Shown piece by piece: positions 1 to 6,236 of a stretch of DNA of 10,514 nucleotides (position 1 is the first letter of the stretch; each line of letters begins with the position of its first letter). Below the pieces are notes generated by a model. That model made no database searches. It saw only the letters and a program-made list of their open reading frames with translations, and had not been told where the DNA came from. The translations under genes and the position numbers were made by a program. This DNA is from JAHFIW01 sp035495855. GTDB taxonomy: Bacteria > Patescibacteriota > Patescibacteriia > SG8-24. The stretch spans positions 1 to 10,514 of the forward strand of contig DATJFD010000027.1 in assembly GCA_035495855.1 (NCBI GenBank), written 5' to 3'.

Positions 1-480
1 GGACACGAAGTGGTAGTAGCACGAGAGCGTGATGTACGCGCCCGTGCGGCCCGTGCCCTGCTGGGCGGTGGCGAAGGCGATGCCGCGGTCCATGAGGACC
101 CCGGCGCCGTAGACGCCGCCGTAGGTGTAGTGGAACACCGGGTCGGAGCCGATGAGGATGACGTTGCCGTCCGCGGCGTGCGCCCATGCCGGATTGGCGG
201 CGGCGGCCGAGACGGCCGCGTCGCCGACCTGGCAGGTCGGGTCGCCGAGGATGAGCGCGTCGTACGCGGAGAACTGCGCCTCCGTCATCGTCTGCCACTG
301 CGCGGCGCTGATCATGGTGACCGTGTGGCCTTGCGCGATGGCCCGTTGCGCCTCCTGGCTGGACATGCCCCCCGTGACGGTGGGTTCGAGAATGGCCACC
401 GTGCCCGCTCGGGCCTCGGTGGCGGCGAAGGTGGATGCGAGCACGCAGGCTCCGATCGCTACTCTGATTTTTGACAGCAT
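1..480 (-). CDS. Secreted protein of unknown function, N-terminal part (runs off left edge)
   Basis: An open frame of 160 codons starts at the ATG whose first base is 480 and is still open at base 1, so the C-terminus is missing. Residues 1-25 look like a Sec signal peptide: MLSKIR, a short hydrophobic stretch, then ATEARA before GTVAILEP. The mature part has alternating hydrophobic strands (VAILEP, ALILGDPTC, NVILIGSDPVF), and the pattern 'FSAYDALILGDPTC' resembles the nucleotide-like or amidotransferase-like Rossmann domains found in secreted bacterial proteins. That fold guess is weak and no catalytic residues can be named. A good Shine-Dalgarno (GAGGGAAGAGGA) sits directly before the ATG and decides the start. 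The gene has its own promoter and a leader of about 87 nt, separate from the operon upstream, which ends in a terminator. Its envelope or extracellular location is inferred from the signal peptide. Confidence 0.82.
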   Translation of the reverse strand, partial: MLSKIRVAIGACVLASTFAATEARAGTVAILEPTVTGGMSSQEAQRAIAQGHTVTMISAAQWQTMTEAQFSAYDALILGDPTCQVGDAAVSAAAANPAWAHAADGNVILIGSDPVFHYTYGGVYGAGVLMDRGIAFATAQQGTGRTGAYITLSCYYHFVS

Positions 481-573
481 TCCTCTTCCCTCTTTCACTT
501 TCTTCCCTTTGGAAGGATCTGATGCGCCCGTCCGGGACGGCGCACGATGCGCCGGACCGGTTCAAGCCGCGGC

Positions 574-602
574 AATGTACGTGAACGCGTTCCGGATGTC
601 AA
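574..602 (-). promoter_or_regulatory. Sigma-70-type promoter for the secreted protein gene
   Basis: On the minus strand a perfect -35 box TTGACA (bases 602-597) is followed after 17 bases by TACATT (579-574, 4 of 6 matches to TATAAT). The predicted transcription start is near 567, giving a leader of about 87 nt before the ATG at 480. That leader holds two GC-rich hairpins, CGGCGCA with TGCGCCG (554-538) and CCGTCC with GGACGG (540-528), the longest structured leader here apart from the riboswitch. Confidence 0.7.
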
Positions 603-630
603 GGGCGGCTGCCCCGTTTTTCAGCTTAAA

Positions 631-660
631 ATACGAAAAATCGCGCGGTTACGCGCGATT
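631..660 (-). terminator. Rho-independent terminator after the small membrane protein gene
   Basis: Read on the minus strand, AATCGCGCG and CGCGCGATT form a perfect 9-bp stem with a four-base loop (bases 660-639), followed by a T-rich tail (TTTTCGTATTTT). It lies about 50 bases after the stop codon of the gene at 710-1045 and upstream of the next promoter, so it separates the two transcription units. Confidence 0.85.
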
Positions 661-709
661 CCGGACATCGCATAAAGAATTTTTCATGCGACAACCGCGG
701 GGTTCGCCA

Positions 710-1045
710 TCAGGCGCGGCCGGCCATGAAGGCGAAGACGGCGACGGTGATGACCGCGAAGGTGCCGACCGTCCAGCAGACCATGGCCACCGCTTCCTTC
801 TTCTTGCCGTCGATATAGAGCATCACCGGCTTGCCGAACACGAGCATGCCCATGACCGCCGCCGAGAGGACGAGCAGCGAAAGCATCGCGAGAGGCGCCA
901 GGAACTTCGGGTCGGGCCTGTCGCCGAAGAACCTCTGGAGGTTCGACACGAGGGTGACGACCGCGAGTATGTAGAGGAAAGCGCCGAGGGCGTGCAGCAT
1001 GCCCCGCTTGGCGACCTCGTCGTTGTCGGGTTTGGAGAAGAACAT
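710..1045 (-). CDS. Small integral membrane protein, three predicted helices, function unknown
   Basis: 111 residues. Three hydrophobic segments are visible: about residues 18-36 (MLHALGAFLYILAVVTLV), 48-68 (LAPLAMLSLLVLSAAVMGML) and 84-107 (EAVAMVCWTVGTFAVITVAVF). A short charged loop, DGKKKE, precedes the third. There is no signal peptide and there are no recognisable catalytic motifs. It is the second gene of a two-gene operon, with its ATG 9 bases after the stop of the VOC-fold gene. The spacer on the mRNA strand reads CCCTCCTCT, so there is no Shine-Dalgarno at all, and initiation probably depends on coupling to the upstream gene. I do not recognise a named family. Location in the cytoplasmic membrane is confident and the role is not inferable. 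Confidence 0.85.
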   Translation of the reverse strand: MFFSKPDNDEVAKRGMLHALGAFLYILAVVTLVSNLQRFFGDRPDPKFLAPLAMLSLLVLSAAVMGMLVFGKPVMLYIDGKKKEAVAMVCWTVGTFAVITVAVFAFMAGRA

Positions 1046-1054
1046 AGAGGAGGG

Positions 1055-1447
1055 TTACATGTCGGTAGGCTGCAGCATGCTGTTCACGTTGCCTTCGGTG
1101 TCGGTGAAGGCCACATACCAGCCGATGCCGGGGATCATGACGGGTTCGCCGTGCACTGTGCCGCCGCCATCCTTCACCTTCTGCGCGGACGCCTTGATGT
1201 CCTTGACCGCGATTGAGACGGACGGATGCTGCATCGGGCTGTCGGCGCGCTTCGGGAAGAATCCGCCGTTGATCCGGCCGGGCTCCTTGAGCATGCGGTT
1301 CTCGTCGGTCTCCGCGGTCTGGGCGAGCACGTAATCGCCCATCTCCGGGCCGAGGATCCGGGTCTTCCAATCGAAGACGTCGGTGTAGAACTTGGCCATG
1401 CGCTGCTTGTCTTCCGCGGGCATCTCGAAGTGTACGACGGGATCCAT
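1055..1447 (-). CDS. VOC-family (glyoxalase/bleomycin-resistance fold) protein
   Basis: 130 residues, the usual length for a single-chain vicinal-oxygen-chelate protein. The order of elements is typical: an N-terminal strand with a possible metal ligand (VVHFEMP, His6), the helix 'DKQRMAKFYTDVFDWK', then 'GGFFP', the second-module strand 'HPSVSIAVKDI' with the 'AQKVKDGGGTVHGEPVMIPG' helix-strand, and the final strand 'YVAFTDTEGNVNSMLQP' with Glu118-Gly-Asn. It belongs to the small group annotated as 'VOC family protein' in many bacteria. Substrate cannot be told from sequence; candidates range from small electrophiles or antibiotics to a non-enzymatic binding role. It is the first gene of an operon with a small membrane protein. 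No Shine-Dalgarno is visible before the ATG (upstream bases read ACCGTGAACCC), so the start is chosen from alignment with the family N-terminus. Confidence 0.92.
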   Translation of the reverse strand: MDPVVHFEMPAEDKQRMAKFYTDVFDWKTRILGPEMGDYVLAQTAETDENRMLKEPGRINGGFFPKRADSPMQHPSVSIAVKDIKASAQKVKDGGGTVHGEPVMIPGIGWYVAFTDTEGNVNSMLQPTDM

Positions 1448-1460
1448 GGGTTCACGGTAA

Positions 1461-1504
1461 ATGGCTACGCAGCCATCGTACGACGGTTTTGCCCGTGTTG
1501 TAAA
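1461..1504 (-). promoter_or_regulatory. Promoter and overlapping palindrome for the VOC/membrane-protein operon
   Basis: On the minus strand TTTACA (1504-1499, 5 of 6 to the -35 consensus) is followed after 18 bases by TACGAT (1480-1475, 4 of 6 to the -10). The start would be near 1468, about 20 nt before the ATG. Immediately downstream a perfect hairpin, ATGGCT with AGCCAT and a four-base loop (1476-1461), covers the probable start point and could be an operator or leader hairpin. The operator idea is inference. Confidence 0.5.
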
Positions 1505-1510
1505 TGATCT

Positions 1511-1557
1511 TTCTGCCCCGCCACAGGCGGGAGACCCCGGCTCGGGGGCCGGGGTGA
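1511..1557 (-). repeat. Shortened long-form palindromic element
   Basis: Read on the minus strand this copy has the first hairpin of the long element (CCCCGG...CCGGGG), then TCCCGCC-TGT-GGCGGGG and the CAGAAA end. Compared with the full copies at 7123-7210 and 9328-9410 it lacks the stretch between the two GGCGGG runs, as expected from a deletion between short direct repeats. Confidence 0.75.
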
Positions 1558-1690
1558 CATTTTTTCTGGATGCTGAAAAAAGTTCAGCATGACAAAGAAA
1601 AATAATGTCGCCTGAACTTGGTGCAGGCCCCAGAAATAACTGTCACCCCCGCACGCCCCAATTGTCACCCCGGGCTTGACCCGGGGTCCA
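1511..1690. repeat. Palindrome cluster 1 (units - - + +)
   Basis: Four units of the GTCA...TCCA family fill this gap: reverse 1532-1557 (part of a longer form starting at 1511) and 1567-1593, then forward 1607-1632 (degenerate) and 1664-1690. A short remnant lies at 1642-1660. Each unit can fold as a hairpin. The stems differ (CCCCGG, TGCTGAA and CCTGAA types) while the frame is constant. Reverse units precede forward ones. The inward-facing junction is a 13-bp A-rich spacer (1594-1606). The right end, CCAGAAAATAAAA, runs straight into the T-tract of the arfB terminator. Confidence 0.9.
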
Positions 1691-1721
1691 GAAAATAAAA
1701 CGGCCCCTAGAAAGGGGGCCG
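1691..1721 (-). terminator. Rho-independent terminator of arfB
   Basis: On the minus strand CGGCCCC and GGGGCCG form a 7-bp stem (1721-1701), followed by TTTTATTTTC. It begins 4 bases after the arfB stop codon at 1725. Confidence 0.88.
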
Positions 1722-1724
1722 CGA

Positions 1725-2147
1725 TCATTCGGGCAAAGCCCGGCGCGAGGATTTCTTCTCGCTCTGCCGGCGCTTGTCGTCGAGCCGCCGCCGCTTCGAG
1801 GCCTTGCTGGCCTTCGTCGGCTTGCGGACCTTCTTCGGCGCGAGCGCGGCGGTGACGAGCTCCTGGAGCCGGCGGATCACCTCCGCGCGGTTCTGCGGCT
1901 GCGAACGCTCGGCGTCCGAAGCGAGGACGATCTCGTCCGCGTCGTTCAGCCGCCCGCCCGCGTACGCGCGGATGGCCGACTTCTGGTCGTCCGTGAAAGC
2001 CGACGAGGTGCCGACGTTCCAGCGCAGCTGCGCCTTGGTCGAGGTCTTGTTGACGTTCTGGCCGCCGGGGCCGGATGAGCGCACGTACGCGAGGTCGATC
2101 TCGCTCTCGGGCACGGGTGAAAAGGCCATAGTCGGGTTCGGGGCCAT
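1725..2147 (-). CDS. arfB: Alternative ribosome-rescue factor B (codon-independent peptidyl-tRNA hydrolase)
   Basis: 140 residues, the same length as E. coli ArfB (YaeJ). Residues 22-37 carry the release-factor catalytic loop VRSSGPGGQNVNKTST, with Gly28-Gly29-Gln30 as the GGQ that hydrolyses peptidyl-tRNA in the ribosomal A site. The RF-1-like domain continues with 'KAQLRWNV' and a DEIVLASDAERSQPQNR segment, the usual ArfB strand and conserved Q-N-R. The C-terminal 35 residues are a highly basic tail (KKVRKP...SKRRRLDDKRRQ), which in ArfB enters the empty mRNA channel of ribosomes stalled without a stop codon. The long tail and lack of a codon-recognition domain separate it from RF1/RF2. The start at 2147 is set by AAGGAGG six bases upstream. 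That Shine-Dalgarno overlaps the TAA of the gene before it, so the two are translated as an operon. A second ATG lies six codons in (2129). Confidence 0.95.
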   Translation of the reverse strand: MAPNPTMAFSPVPESEIDLAYVRSSGPGGQNVNKTSTKAQLRWNVGTSSAFTDDQKSAIRAYAGGRLNDADEIVLASDAERSQPQNRAEVIRRLQELVTAALAPKKVRKPTKASKASKRRRLDDKRRQSEKKSSRRALPE

Positions 2148-2158
2148 GGGCCGCCTCC

Positions 2159-2854
2159 TTATGGTGCGGGTGGATGCGCGAGGCACGCCGCGAGCGCCGG
2201 GGTCTGCGTCCATCCGCAGGCGCCGTCGGCTTGGCGGGCGCATTCGGCGTCCTTATAGCACGCGTATTCGGGTTTGAACAGGCAGTCGGACACGACGTCC
2301 TGCTCGGCGCAGAGCTGGCCGCCGCAGCCGGTCTTGCGGCAGGCGCGCCATGCCTGGCCGGGCCGCGCGGGCGCGAAACGCACGGGGATGCTGATCGAGT
2401 CGTCGCGGGCCGGATCGCCGGAAGGATTGTCCTTCATGAGCACCAGCGTGCCGGTCGGCGTCGCGGGCGGATGCTCGAACTCGAGCGTCGCGGTGAAGGG
2501 CACGAACTCGGTCGTCATCCAATCACCCTGCGCCTGCGCATGGAAGGCGACGACCTCGTTGCCGTTCGCGTCGAGCAGCTTCACGGGGAAGGTCGCTTCG
2601 AAGTACCAGTTGCCGCGGGCCTCGCCCGTGACGACGAGCGGGCTCGCGACCTCGTCGCCCGGCTGCGGGTACGTCACGCGGATGAGGTCGTCGTGCGAGG
2701 CGTCGCGAGGCGGTTCCGCGGGCGTCGGGACAGGTTGCTGCGACACCGGGGGCGCCGGCGGCGCGGCGGGCTGCGTCATGAGCAGCGCTAAAGCCGCCAC
2801 CACGGCGGCGGCCACGAGCGTTACGGCGATGATGACGAGGGTCTTCTTTTGCAT
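2159..2854 (-). CDS. Membrane-anchored or secreted Gmad2-like domain protein with C-terminal eight-cysteine domain
   Basis: 231 residues in three parts. Residues 4-26 are a hydrophobic N-terminal segment (signal anchor or uncleaved signal) followed by a Pro-rich linker to about 50. Residues 57-161 match the pattern of Gmad2-type immunoglobulin-like domains: 'IRVTYPQPGDEVASPLVVTG' then 'ARGNWYFEATFPVKLLDANG', a 'GDWMTTEFVPFTATLEF' strand and 'GTLVLMKDNPSGDPARDDSI'. Residues 172-224 hold eight cysteines (172, 177, 182, 191, 199, 205, 213, 224) with the motif 'RQADGACGWTQTP', the eight-cysteine-cluster arrangement that often follows such domains, probably four disulfides formed outside the cytoplasm. 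Function is unknown, and surface binding or cell-wall association is inferred. AAAGGA lies about eight bases before the ATG. The stop codon is part of the arfB ribosome-binding site. Confidence 0.88.
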   Translation of the reverse strand: MQKKTLVIIAVTLVAAAVVAALALLMTQPAAPPAPPVSQQPVPTPAEPPRDASHDDLIRVTYPQPGDEVASPLVVTGEARGNWYFEATFPVKLLDANGNEVVAFHAQAQGDWMTTEFVPFTATLEFEHPPATPTGTLVLMKDNPSGDPARDDSISIPVRFAPARPGQAWRACRKTGCGGQLCAEQDVVSDCLFKPEYACYKDAECARQADGACGWTQTPALAACLAHPPAP

Positions 2855-2887
2855 GGTCGCGTCCTTTATACGGAAGGAACCTCCGCA

Positions 2888-2896
2888 ATGATAGCA
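2888..2896 (-). promoter_or_regulatory. Extended -10 promoter for the Gmad2-like/arfB operon
   Basis: Minus-strand TGCTATCAT: an extended TG element plus TATCAT (2893-2888), 5 of 6 to consensus, with no convincing -35. The predicted start near 2881 gives a 27-nt leader containing the AAAGGA site. The box has the same TGnTAT form as the promoters at 5943 and 8582. Confidence 0.55.
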
Positions 2897-2914
2897 CGGA
2901 CGGCGCGCCGCGGA

Positions 2915-4234
2915 CTATCGCGCCGTGAACGAATCGAGCGACTGTCTGATGGCCTCCTGATGTTCCTGCCAGGCCGAAAACAGCGTCGTCGCCTCGAGGA
3001 AATAGCCTCGACCGTTCGCGATCTCGATGATGCCGAGCGTGCGCAGATCGTTGCCATCGCTCACGCCGGAACCGCCGACGAGCCAGCGTTCATGGCCGTT
3101 CTCGGCGGGCAGCGCCTCATCCTCGTGCAGGCGGAAATCGCCGATGGTCTTCATCCTCCCCGCGATGATCGCCTCCGCGGACTTCTTCGCGTCGAAGCCT
3201 TCGCTGGGGCCGCTCAGAAGCGTCAGATTCGGAGTGAAGGTCTTTCCCTCCGGCGTCTTGTCCTCTTCGGGCGCGTAGGCCAGGAAGGTCAGGCCGAAGC
3301 CGGAGCCGTCGCCCGTTTCCCAGTCGAGCGGCAGGCGCACGCTGAAGCCTTCCTTCGCATCGACGTACGGTTCCTTTTCGATGAGACGCGGCGGCTGCTT
3401 CATCCGCGGTTCGGGGAAGCGTTCGATGAGCGGCCGCAGGAAGAATCCTTCGGAATCCTGATACACGCCGGCCGCCAGGAAAGCGAGCGGCGAAACGATC
3501 GCGGTGAGGCAGCAAAGGACGATGCCGGCGATCGCCGCCGCGCGTTTCTTCGAACGCAGCCCCTTGACGCCGCTCACGATCCCTTCGACGCTGGAGTATG
3601 CGCCCACGAAAGGATTGATGGCCCAGACGACCGGCGCGAAGAGTCCCGTGAGCACCGACGAGCCGGCCCGCCTCTGGAGCTGTTCTTCCGTGACCGCCTT
3701 CGGCGCTTTCCGCTTGCTGAAGCCGATGAGACGCAGGAACCAACCGACACCGCGGAAGAAGGCGAGAACGAGAGCGAAGAGGAAGGCGAGGCCGAAGAAC
3801 GCCGAGGCGTCGAAGGCGTACCGCACGAGCCACGGCGCATCCTGGGCCATGCCGTCGACGCGCACGAAGGACACTCCGTCGCGCGTGACGACCCTGCCTT
3901 TGACGAAGGCGGGGAATTCGCCCCGCTCGAAGGCTTCGAGATCTTCGCAGCCGGCGACGTCGAGCCGGACGGCATAGGCGCCGTCGCGCAGATAGAAGAC
4001 GTCCGATGCCGCGGAGCGGTCGAGCTTGCCGTAGGCCTTCACGAGCGCGCCCGGCGCTTCCTCGTTGCGGGCGATCTCCGCGACCGTGACCCTTTTATGG
4101 CCGGTAGTATGCTGCCCCGCGCAGGTGGGCCCTTCATCGCCCTTCACCGGCGTGAACAATGTTCCGTAGGCGATCATCCCTCCGAAAAGACCGATCGCGA
4201 TCGCGCCGAGCAGCGCGTTGTGGAGCATCGCCAT
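2915..4234 (-). CDS. Envelope protein with three membrane segments and a PsbP/DUF1795-like C-terminal domain
   Basis: 439 residues from the ATG at 4234, which has GAGAGGAAG six bases upstream. An in-frame ATG at 4270, one base after the upstream stop, has no ribosome site and would add 12 residues. Segments: helix 8-27; a soluble part 30-140 with an OB-like or beta-rich look ('VKAYGKLDRSAASDVFYLRDGAYAVRLDV', 'PAFVKGRVVTRDGVSFVRVDG'); helix 143-170; a cytoplasmic-looking basic stretch 172-231; helix 232-257 with Cys-Cys 241-242; then an outside domain 285-439. The last part begins 'EGFSVRLPLDWE' and ends 'FLEATTLFSAWQEHQEAIRQSLDSF', the pattern of PsbP/DUF1795 ligand-binding folds. Positions 30-140 also contain Cys38 and Cys96. 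No enzyme is recognised. It follows the secreted multidomain protein in the same operon, so they may act together at the cell surface. Confidence 0.85.
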   Translation of the reverse strand: MAMLHNALLGAIAIGLFGGMIAYGTLFTPVKGDEGPTCAGQHTTGHKRVTVAEIARNEEAPGALVKAYGKLDRSAASDVFYLRDGAYAVRLDVAGCEDLEAFERGEFPAFVKGRVVTRDGVSFVRVDGMAQDAPWLVRYAFDASAFFGLAFLFALVLAFFRGVGWFLRLIGFSKRKAPKAVTEEQLQRRAGSSVLTGLFAPVVWAINPFVGAYSSVEGIVSGVKGLRSKKRAAAIAGIVLCCLTAIVSPLAFLAAGVYQDSEGFFLRPLIERFPEPRMKQPPRLIEKEPYVDAKEGFSVRLPLDWETGDGSGFGLTFLAYAPEEDKTPEGKTFTPNLTLLSGPSEGFDAKKSAEAIIAGRMKTIGDFRLHEDEALPAENGHERWLVGGSGVSDGNDLRTLGIIEIANGRGYFLEATTLFSAWQEHQEAIRQSLDSFTAR

Positions 4235-4271
4235 GGACTTCCTCTCTTGCGGTTCGGGAGCGCGGAACATA

Positions 4272-5873
4272 TCAGGGGCAGTTCTTCTCGTAGTAGACCT
4301 GTCCTCCCGCCTGCCCGGGCGCGTAAATATAGACGTACTGCTCGTCGCCGCTGATCGGGAAAGAGGCGAAGCTGAAGGTCCAGTTCACCGTTTCAGGATC
4401 GCCTTCTCCGCGCTCGCAACCGTTCGAGACCGTCCGCGTCCAGGAGCCGCACGCCGTCGTGTCGCTGTAATGCGTATTGACCTCGGCGCCGACGGGACCG
4501 CGGGCCGTGCCGGAAACGAAGACGTTGTGGTTGTCTCCGCAGACCACCGAGGAGAGCGAGATGCTGGCCGTGACGGGCGCGGGTTCCGGCGCCGGCGCGG
4601 GTTCCGGTGCCGCCGCCTCGGCGACCACGATGGTGATGCTCGGACATTCCGAGTTGCCGGCCGTATCAACGACGCAGACGCGGAAGGTCTTGCTGCCGGC
4701 GGCGCTGGGCTTGCCCGAAAGCACCCCGTTCGGCGCGAGTATGATCCCGAACGGCGGGAAGCCGCCTCCGGTATCGAGCTGATAATGGTACGGCGGCAAG
4801 CCGAGCTCCGCGGTGAACACATGCGAGAATTGCACGCCGACTTGCGCGTTGTACCTGAGGCCCCCGGTAATGAGCACGGGCTTGGTCGCCGTCGAGCCTT
4901 CGGACGGCAGCGGCTTCAGTTTCGGCTTGGGCTTCGGCGCGGGGGCCGGAGCGGGTTTCGGAACGGGAGCCGGCTTCGGAGGTTCCTTCGGCTTTTCGGG
5001 CTCCTGGAGCGCGAGGTCGTCCTTGGCCGATTCCTCGCGCCGCTCATCCCTCTTCTCCGTGACGCGGGCGGTACGGATGGCCTTTTGCACGTCCTTGAGG
5101 GTCTTTTTTTGGTCGGTCAGGAGCGCGATGAGCTTTTCGGTCGTAAGCGGCTCATTGGGCTGCTGGAGGCCCAGCGCGGACAGAAGATGGCCCCAAGCCT
5201 TCGCGCTTCGTTCGGCCGCTTCGCCCGCCCGCCGCATCGCCGCGGCAGCGCCCCTGTCGGGTCTCATGGCGTTCTCCTGATCTTCCGCCGCGATCTCGTT
5301 GACGGTCATGAACTGGTCCATCCGCGTTTCCAGCGTCTCGAGGCTCGCGACCGTCTTTTTCATCTCCTCGCCGAGGTCGGACGTCTTGAGCTGGTCCCCG
5401 CGCGAACGCGCGATCTCCGCGCGCAGGTCATCGCGTTTCTTGGCGAGTTCGGCCTTATCCAGCTTGTAGCGGTCCCACACGGCCAGGTCGCCGGCGGCGG
5501 CGGTCTTTCCGACCTCGTCGAGCTTGTCGTCGTCGCCGAGCTTCGCGGCGATCTTGCCGGCCTTCAGCCGCAGATCGAACTTCTCGCCGAACACGACGAA
5601 AAGCTGGTCGGAATCGATGCCGTTCCTCTCCATCATCTTCTGCGCCTCCGCGTCGCGTTCACGGATGCGCTCCTGGATGTAGGCGAACTGGCGGCCGGGC
5701 GAGACGCCCAGGATGGCCTGCCAGGCGTCCTCAAGAAAGAGGTCGACGCGATACCAAACGCCGTCGGCGGGTGTGTAGCCGGCCGAGGAGGACGCTGTCG
5801 TTCCCGCTGCATGGGCGCCGCTTCCTGCGATGAGCGCCGCGGCCAGGATGAACCCGAGCGCGAGCTTCTTCAT
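4272..5873 (-). CDS. Secreted multidomain protein: DUF5667-like helical region, Pro-rich stalk, putative Ig domain, Cys-rich end
   Basis: 533 residues. Signal peptide 1-22 with AHA cleavage site. Residues 36-285 are mostly helical and charged; the beginning (GVWYRVDLFLEDAWQAILGVSPGRQ... then ERIRERDAEAQKM) matches the DUF5667 style of secreted proteins common in CPR bacteria, and 140-285 could form coiled coil. Residues 291-324 are a Pro/Lys/Ala stalk (PKPAPAPAPKPKPK). Residues 331-417 look like a putative Ig (He_PIG) domain: 'LPPYHYQLDTGGGFPPFGI', 'PNGVLSGKPSAAGSKTFRVCVVDTAGN'. A second short Pro-Ala linker (421-433) precedes a beta-rich domain 434-533 with four cysteines (445, 475, 486, 532). 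No sortase or membrane anchor is seen. A surface or adhesion role is inferred. The predicted transcription start falls on the A of the ATG, so the mRNA may be leaderless. The next gene follows immediately. Confidence 0.87.
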   Translation of the reverse strand: MKKLALGFILAAALIAGSGAHAAGTTASSSAGYTPADGVWYRVDLFLEDAWQAILGVSPGRQFAYIQERIRERDAEAQKMMERNGIDSDQLFVVFGEKFDLRLKAGKIAAKLGDDDKLDEVGKTAAAGDLAVWDRYKLDKAELAKKRDDLRAEIARSRGDQLKTSDLGEEMKKTVASLETLETRMDQFMTVNEIAAEDQENAMRPDRGAAAAMRRAGEAAERSAKAWGHLLSALGLQQPNEPLTTEKLIALLTDQKKTLKDVQKAIRTARVTEKRDERREESAKDDLALQEPEKPKEPPKPAPVPKPAPAPAPKPKPKLKPLPSEGSTATKPVLITGGLRYNAQVGVQFSHVFTAELGLPPYHYQLDTGGGFPPFGIILAPNGVLSGKPSAAGSKTFRVCVVDTAGNSECPSITIVVAEAAAPEPAPAPEPAPVTASISLSSVVCGDNHNVFVSGTARGPVGAEVNTHYSDTTACGSWTRTVSNGCERGEGDPETVNWTFSFASFPISGDEQYVYIYAPGQAGGQVYYEKNCP

Positions 5874-5879
5874 GCCCTT

Positions 5880-5908
5880 AGTTTAGCAAAAAAACGCGTC
5901 GCTGGCCA
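5880..5908 (-). promoter_or_regulatory. Promoter for the envelope-protein operon, predicted leaderless start
   Basis: Minus-strand TGGCCA (5908-5903, 4 of 6 to -35), 17 bases, then TAAACT (5885-5880) inside TTTGCTAAACT, an extended -10. Seven bases beyond the -10 end is base 5873, the A of the start codon, and there is no Shine-Dalgarno. The 11-mer differs by one base from the TTTGCTATACT of the divergent promoter on the other strand. Confidence 0.6.
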
Positions 5909-5918
5909 GCCGCGATCG

Positions 5919-5948
5919 CTGGCACCGTGCGAGAGAATTTGCTATACT
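5919..5948 (+). promoter_or_regulatory. Extended -10 promoter for the 77-residue protein gene
   Basis: CTGGCA (5919-5924, 4 of 6), 18 bases, then TTTGCTATACT with TATACT at 5943-5948 (5 of 6). The predicted start near 5955 leaves an 18-nt leader without a clear ribosome site before the ATG at 5973. Between this box and the divergent one lie the palindromes GCTGGCCAGC (5901-5910) and GCGATCGC (5912-5919), possible operators shared by both. Confidence 0.65.
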
Positions 5949-5972
5949 GAAGCAAGAAATGACCTTCGCGCT

Positions 5973-6206
5973 ATGTCACAAAAGCTCACCGACGAACAGA
6001 TCAAGAAGATCACGCAGCACATCGCCTCGCTCGATGCGAAGCAGAAGAAGGAGGTCGAGGCCGAGCTCAAGAAGCTCAAGGCCCACGGCGGCGGGGTCCT
6101 CTATAAGAAATCGCTCGACACCAAGATCAACGAGATGCGGCACAAGGGCAAGCTCTCGGAGATCGACCGGCAGAACCTGCGGAACTCCCTCTACGGCGAT
6201 AAATAA
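5973..6206 (+). CDS. Small charged helical protein, function unknown
   Basis: 77 residues, one of only two plus-strand genes here. The sequence is strongly helical and charged: 'LTDEQIKKITQHIASLDAKQKKEVEAELKKLKAHGGG' then 'LYKKSLDTKINEMRHKGKLSEIDRQNLRNSLYGDK'. A Gly-Gly-Gly break at 39-41 separates two helical halves. It has no membrane segment, cysteine or signal peptide, so it should be cytoplasmic. The basic residues would allow nucleic-acid or ribosome contact, but that is inference. A longer open frame runs through this stop from far upstream, but it is an antisense shadow of the secreted-protein gene. The ATG at 5973 fits the promoter 25 bases before it. A strong terminator follows six bases after the stop. 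Confidence 0.8.
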   Translation: MSQKLTDEQIKKITQHIASLDAKQKKEVEAELKKLKAHGGGVLYKKSLDTKINEMRHKGKLSEIDRQNLRNSLYGDK

Positions 6207-6210
6207 GAAA

Positions 6211-6236
6211 GGCGGGCTTCGGCCCGCTCTTTTTTT
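6211..6236 (+). terminator. Rho-independent terminator of the 77-residue protein gene
   Basis: GCGGGC (6212-6217), loop TTCG, GCCCGC (6222-6227), then TCTTTTTTTC. The T-tract runs directly into the first palindrome unit (CTGGACCCC). Confidence 0.92.

Noticed and set aside
1058..1334. Plus-strand frame with an apparent AGAGGAGGG ribosome site at 1046-1054
   Set aside because: The frame runs opposite a well-formed VOC gene and encodes nothing recognisable. The site is better explained as the complement of the gene spacer.
2901..2925. Terminator after the 439-residue envelope protein gene
   Set aside because: The stem ACGGCGCG/CGCGCCGT can form, but no T-tract follows, so read-through into the Gmad2-like/arfB genes remains possible.
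2849..4354. 501-codon plus-strand open frame opposite the envelope-protein gene
   Set aside because: Its composition is Arg/Glu/Gly-rich without domains, it has no ribosome site, and the opposite strand encodes a protein with clear membrane segments and a good start. It is a GC-rich antisense shadow.
4218..5972. Long plus-strand upstream extension of the 77-residue protein frame
   Set aside because: It is antisense to the secreted multidomain gene. The real start at 5973 has a promoter just upstream.
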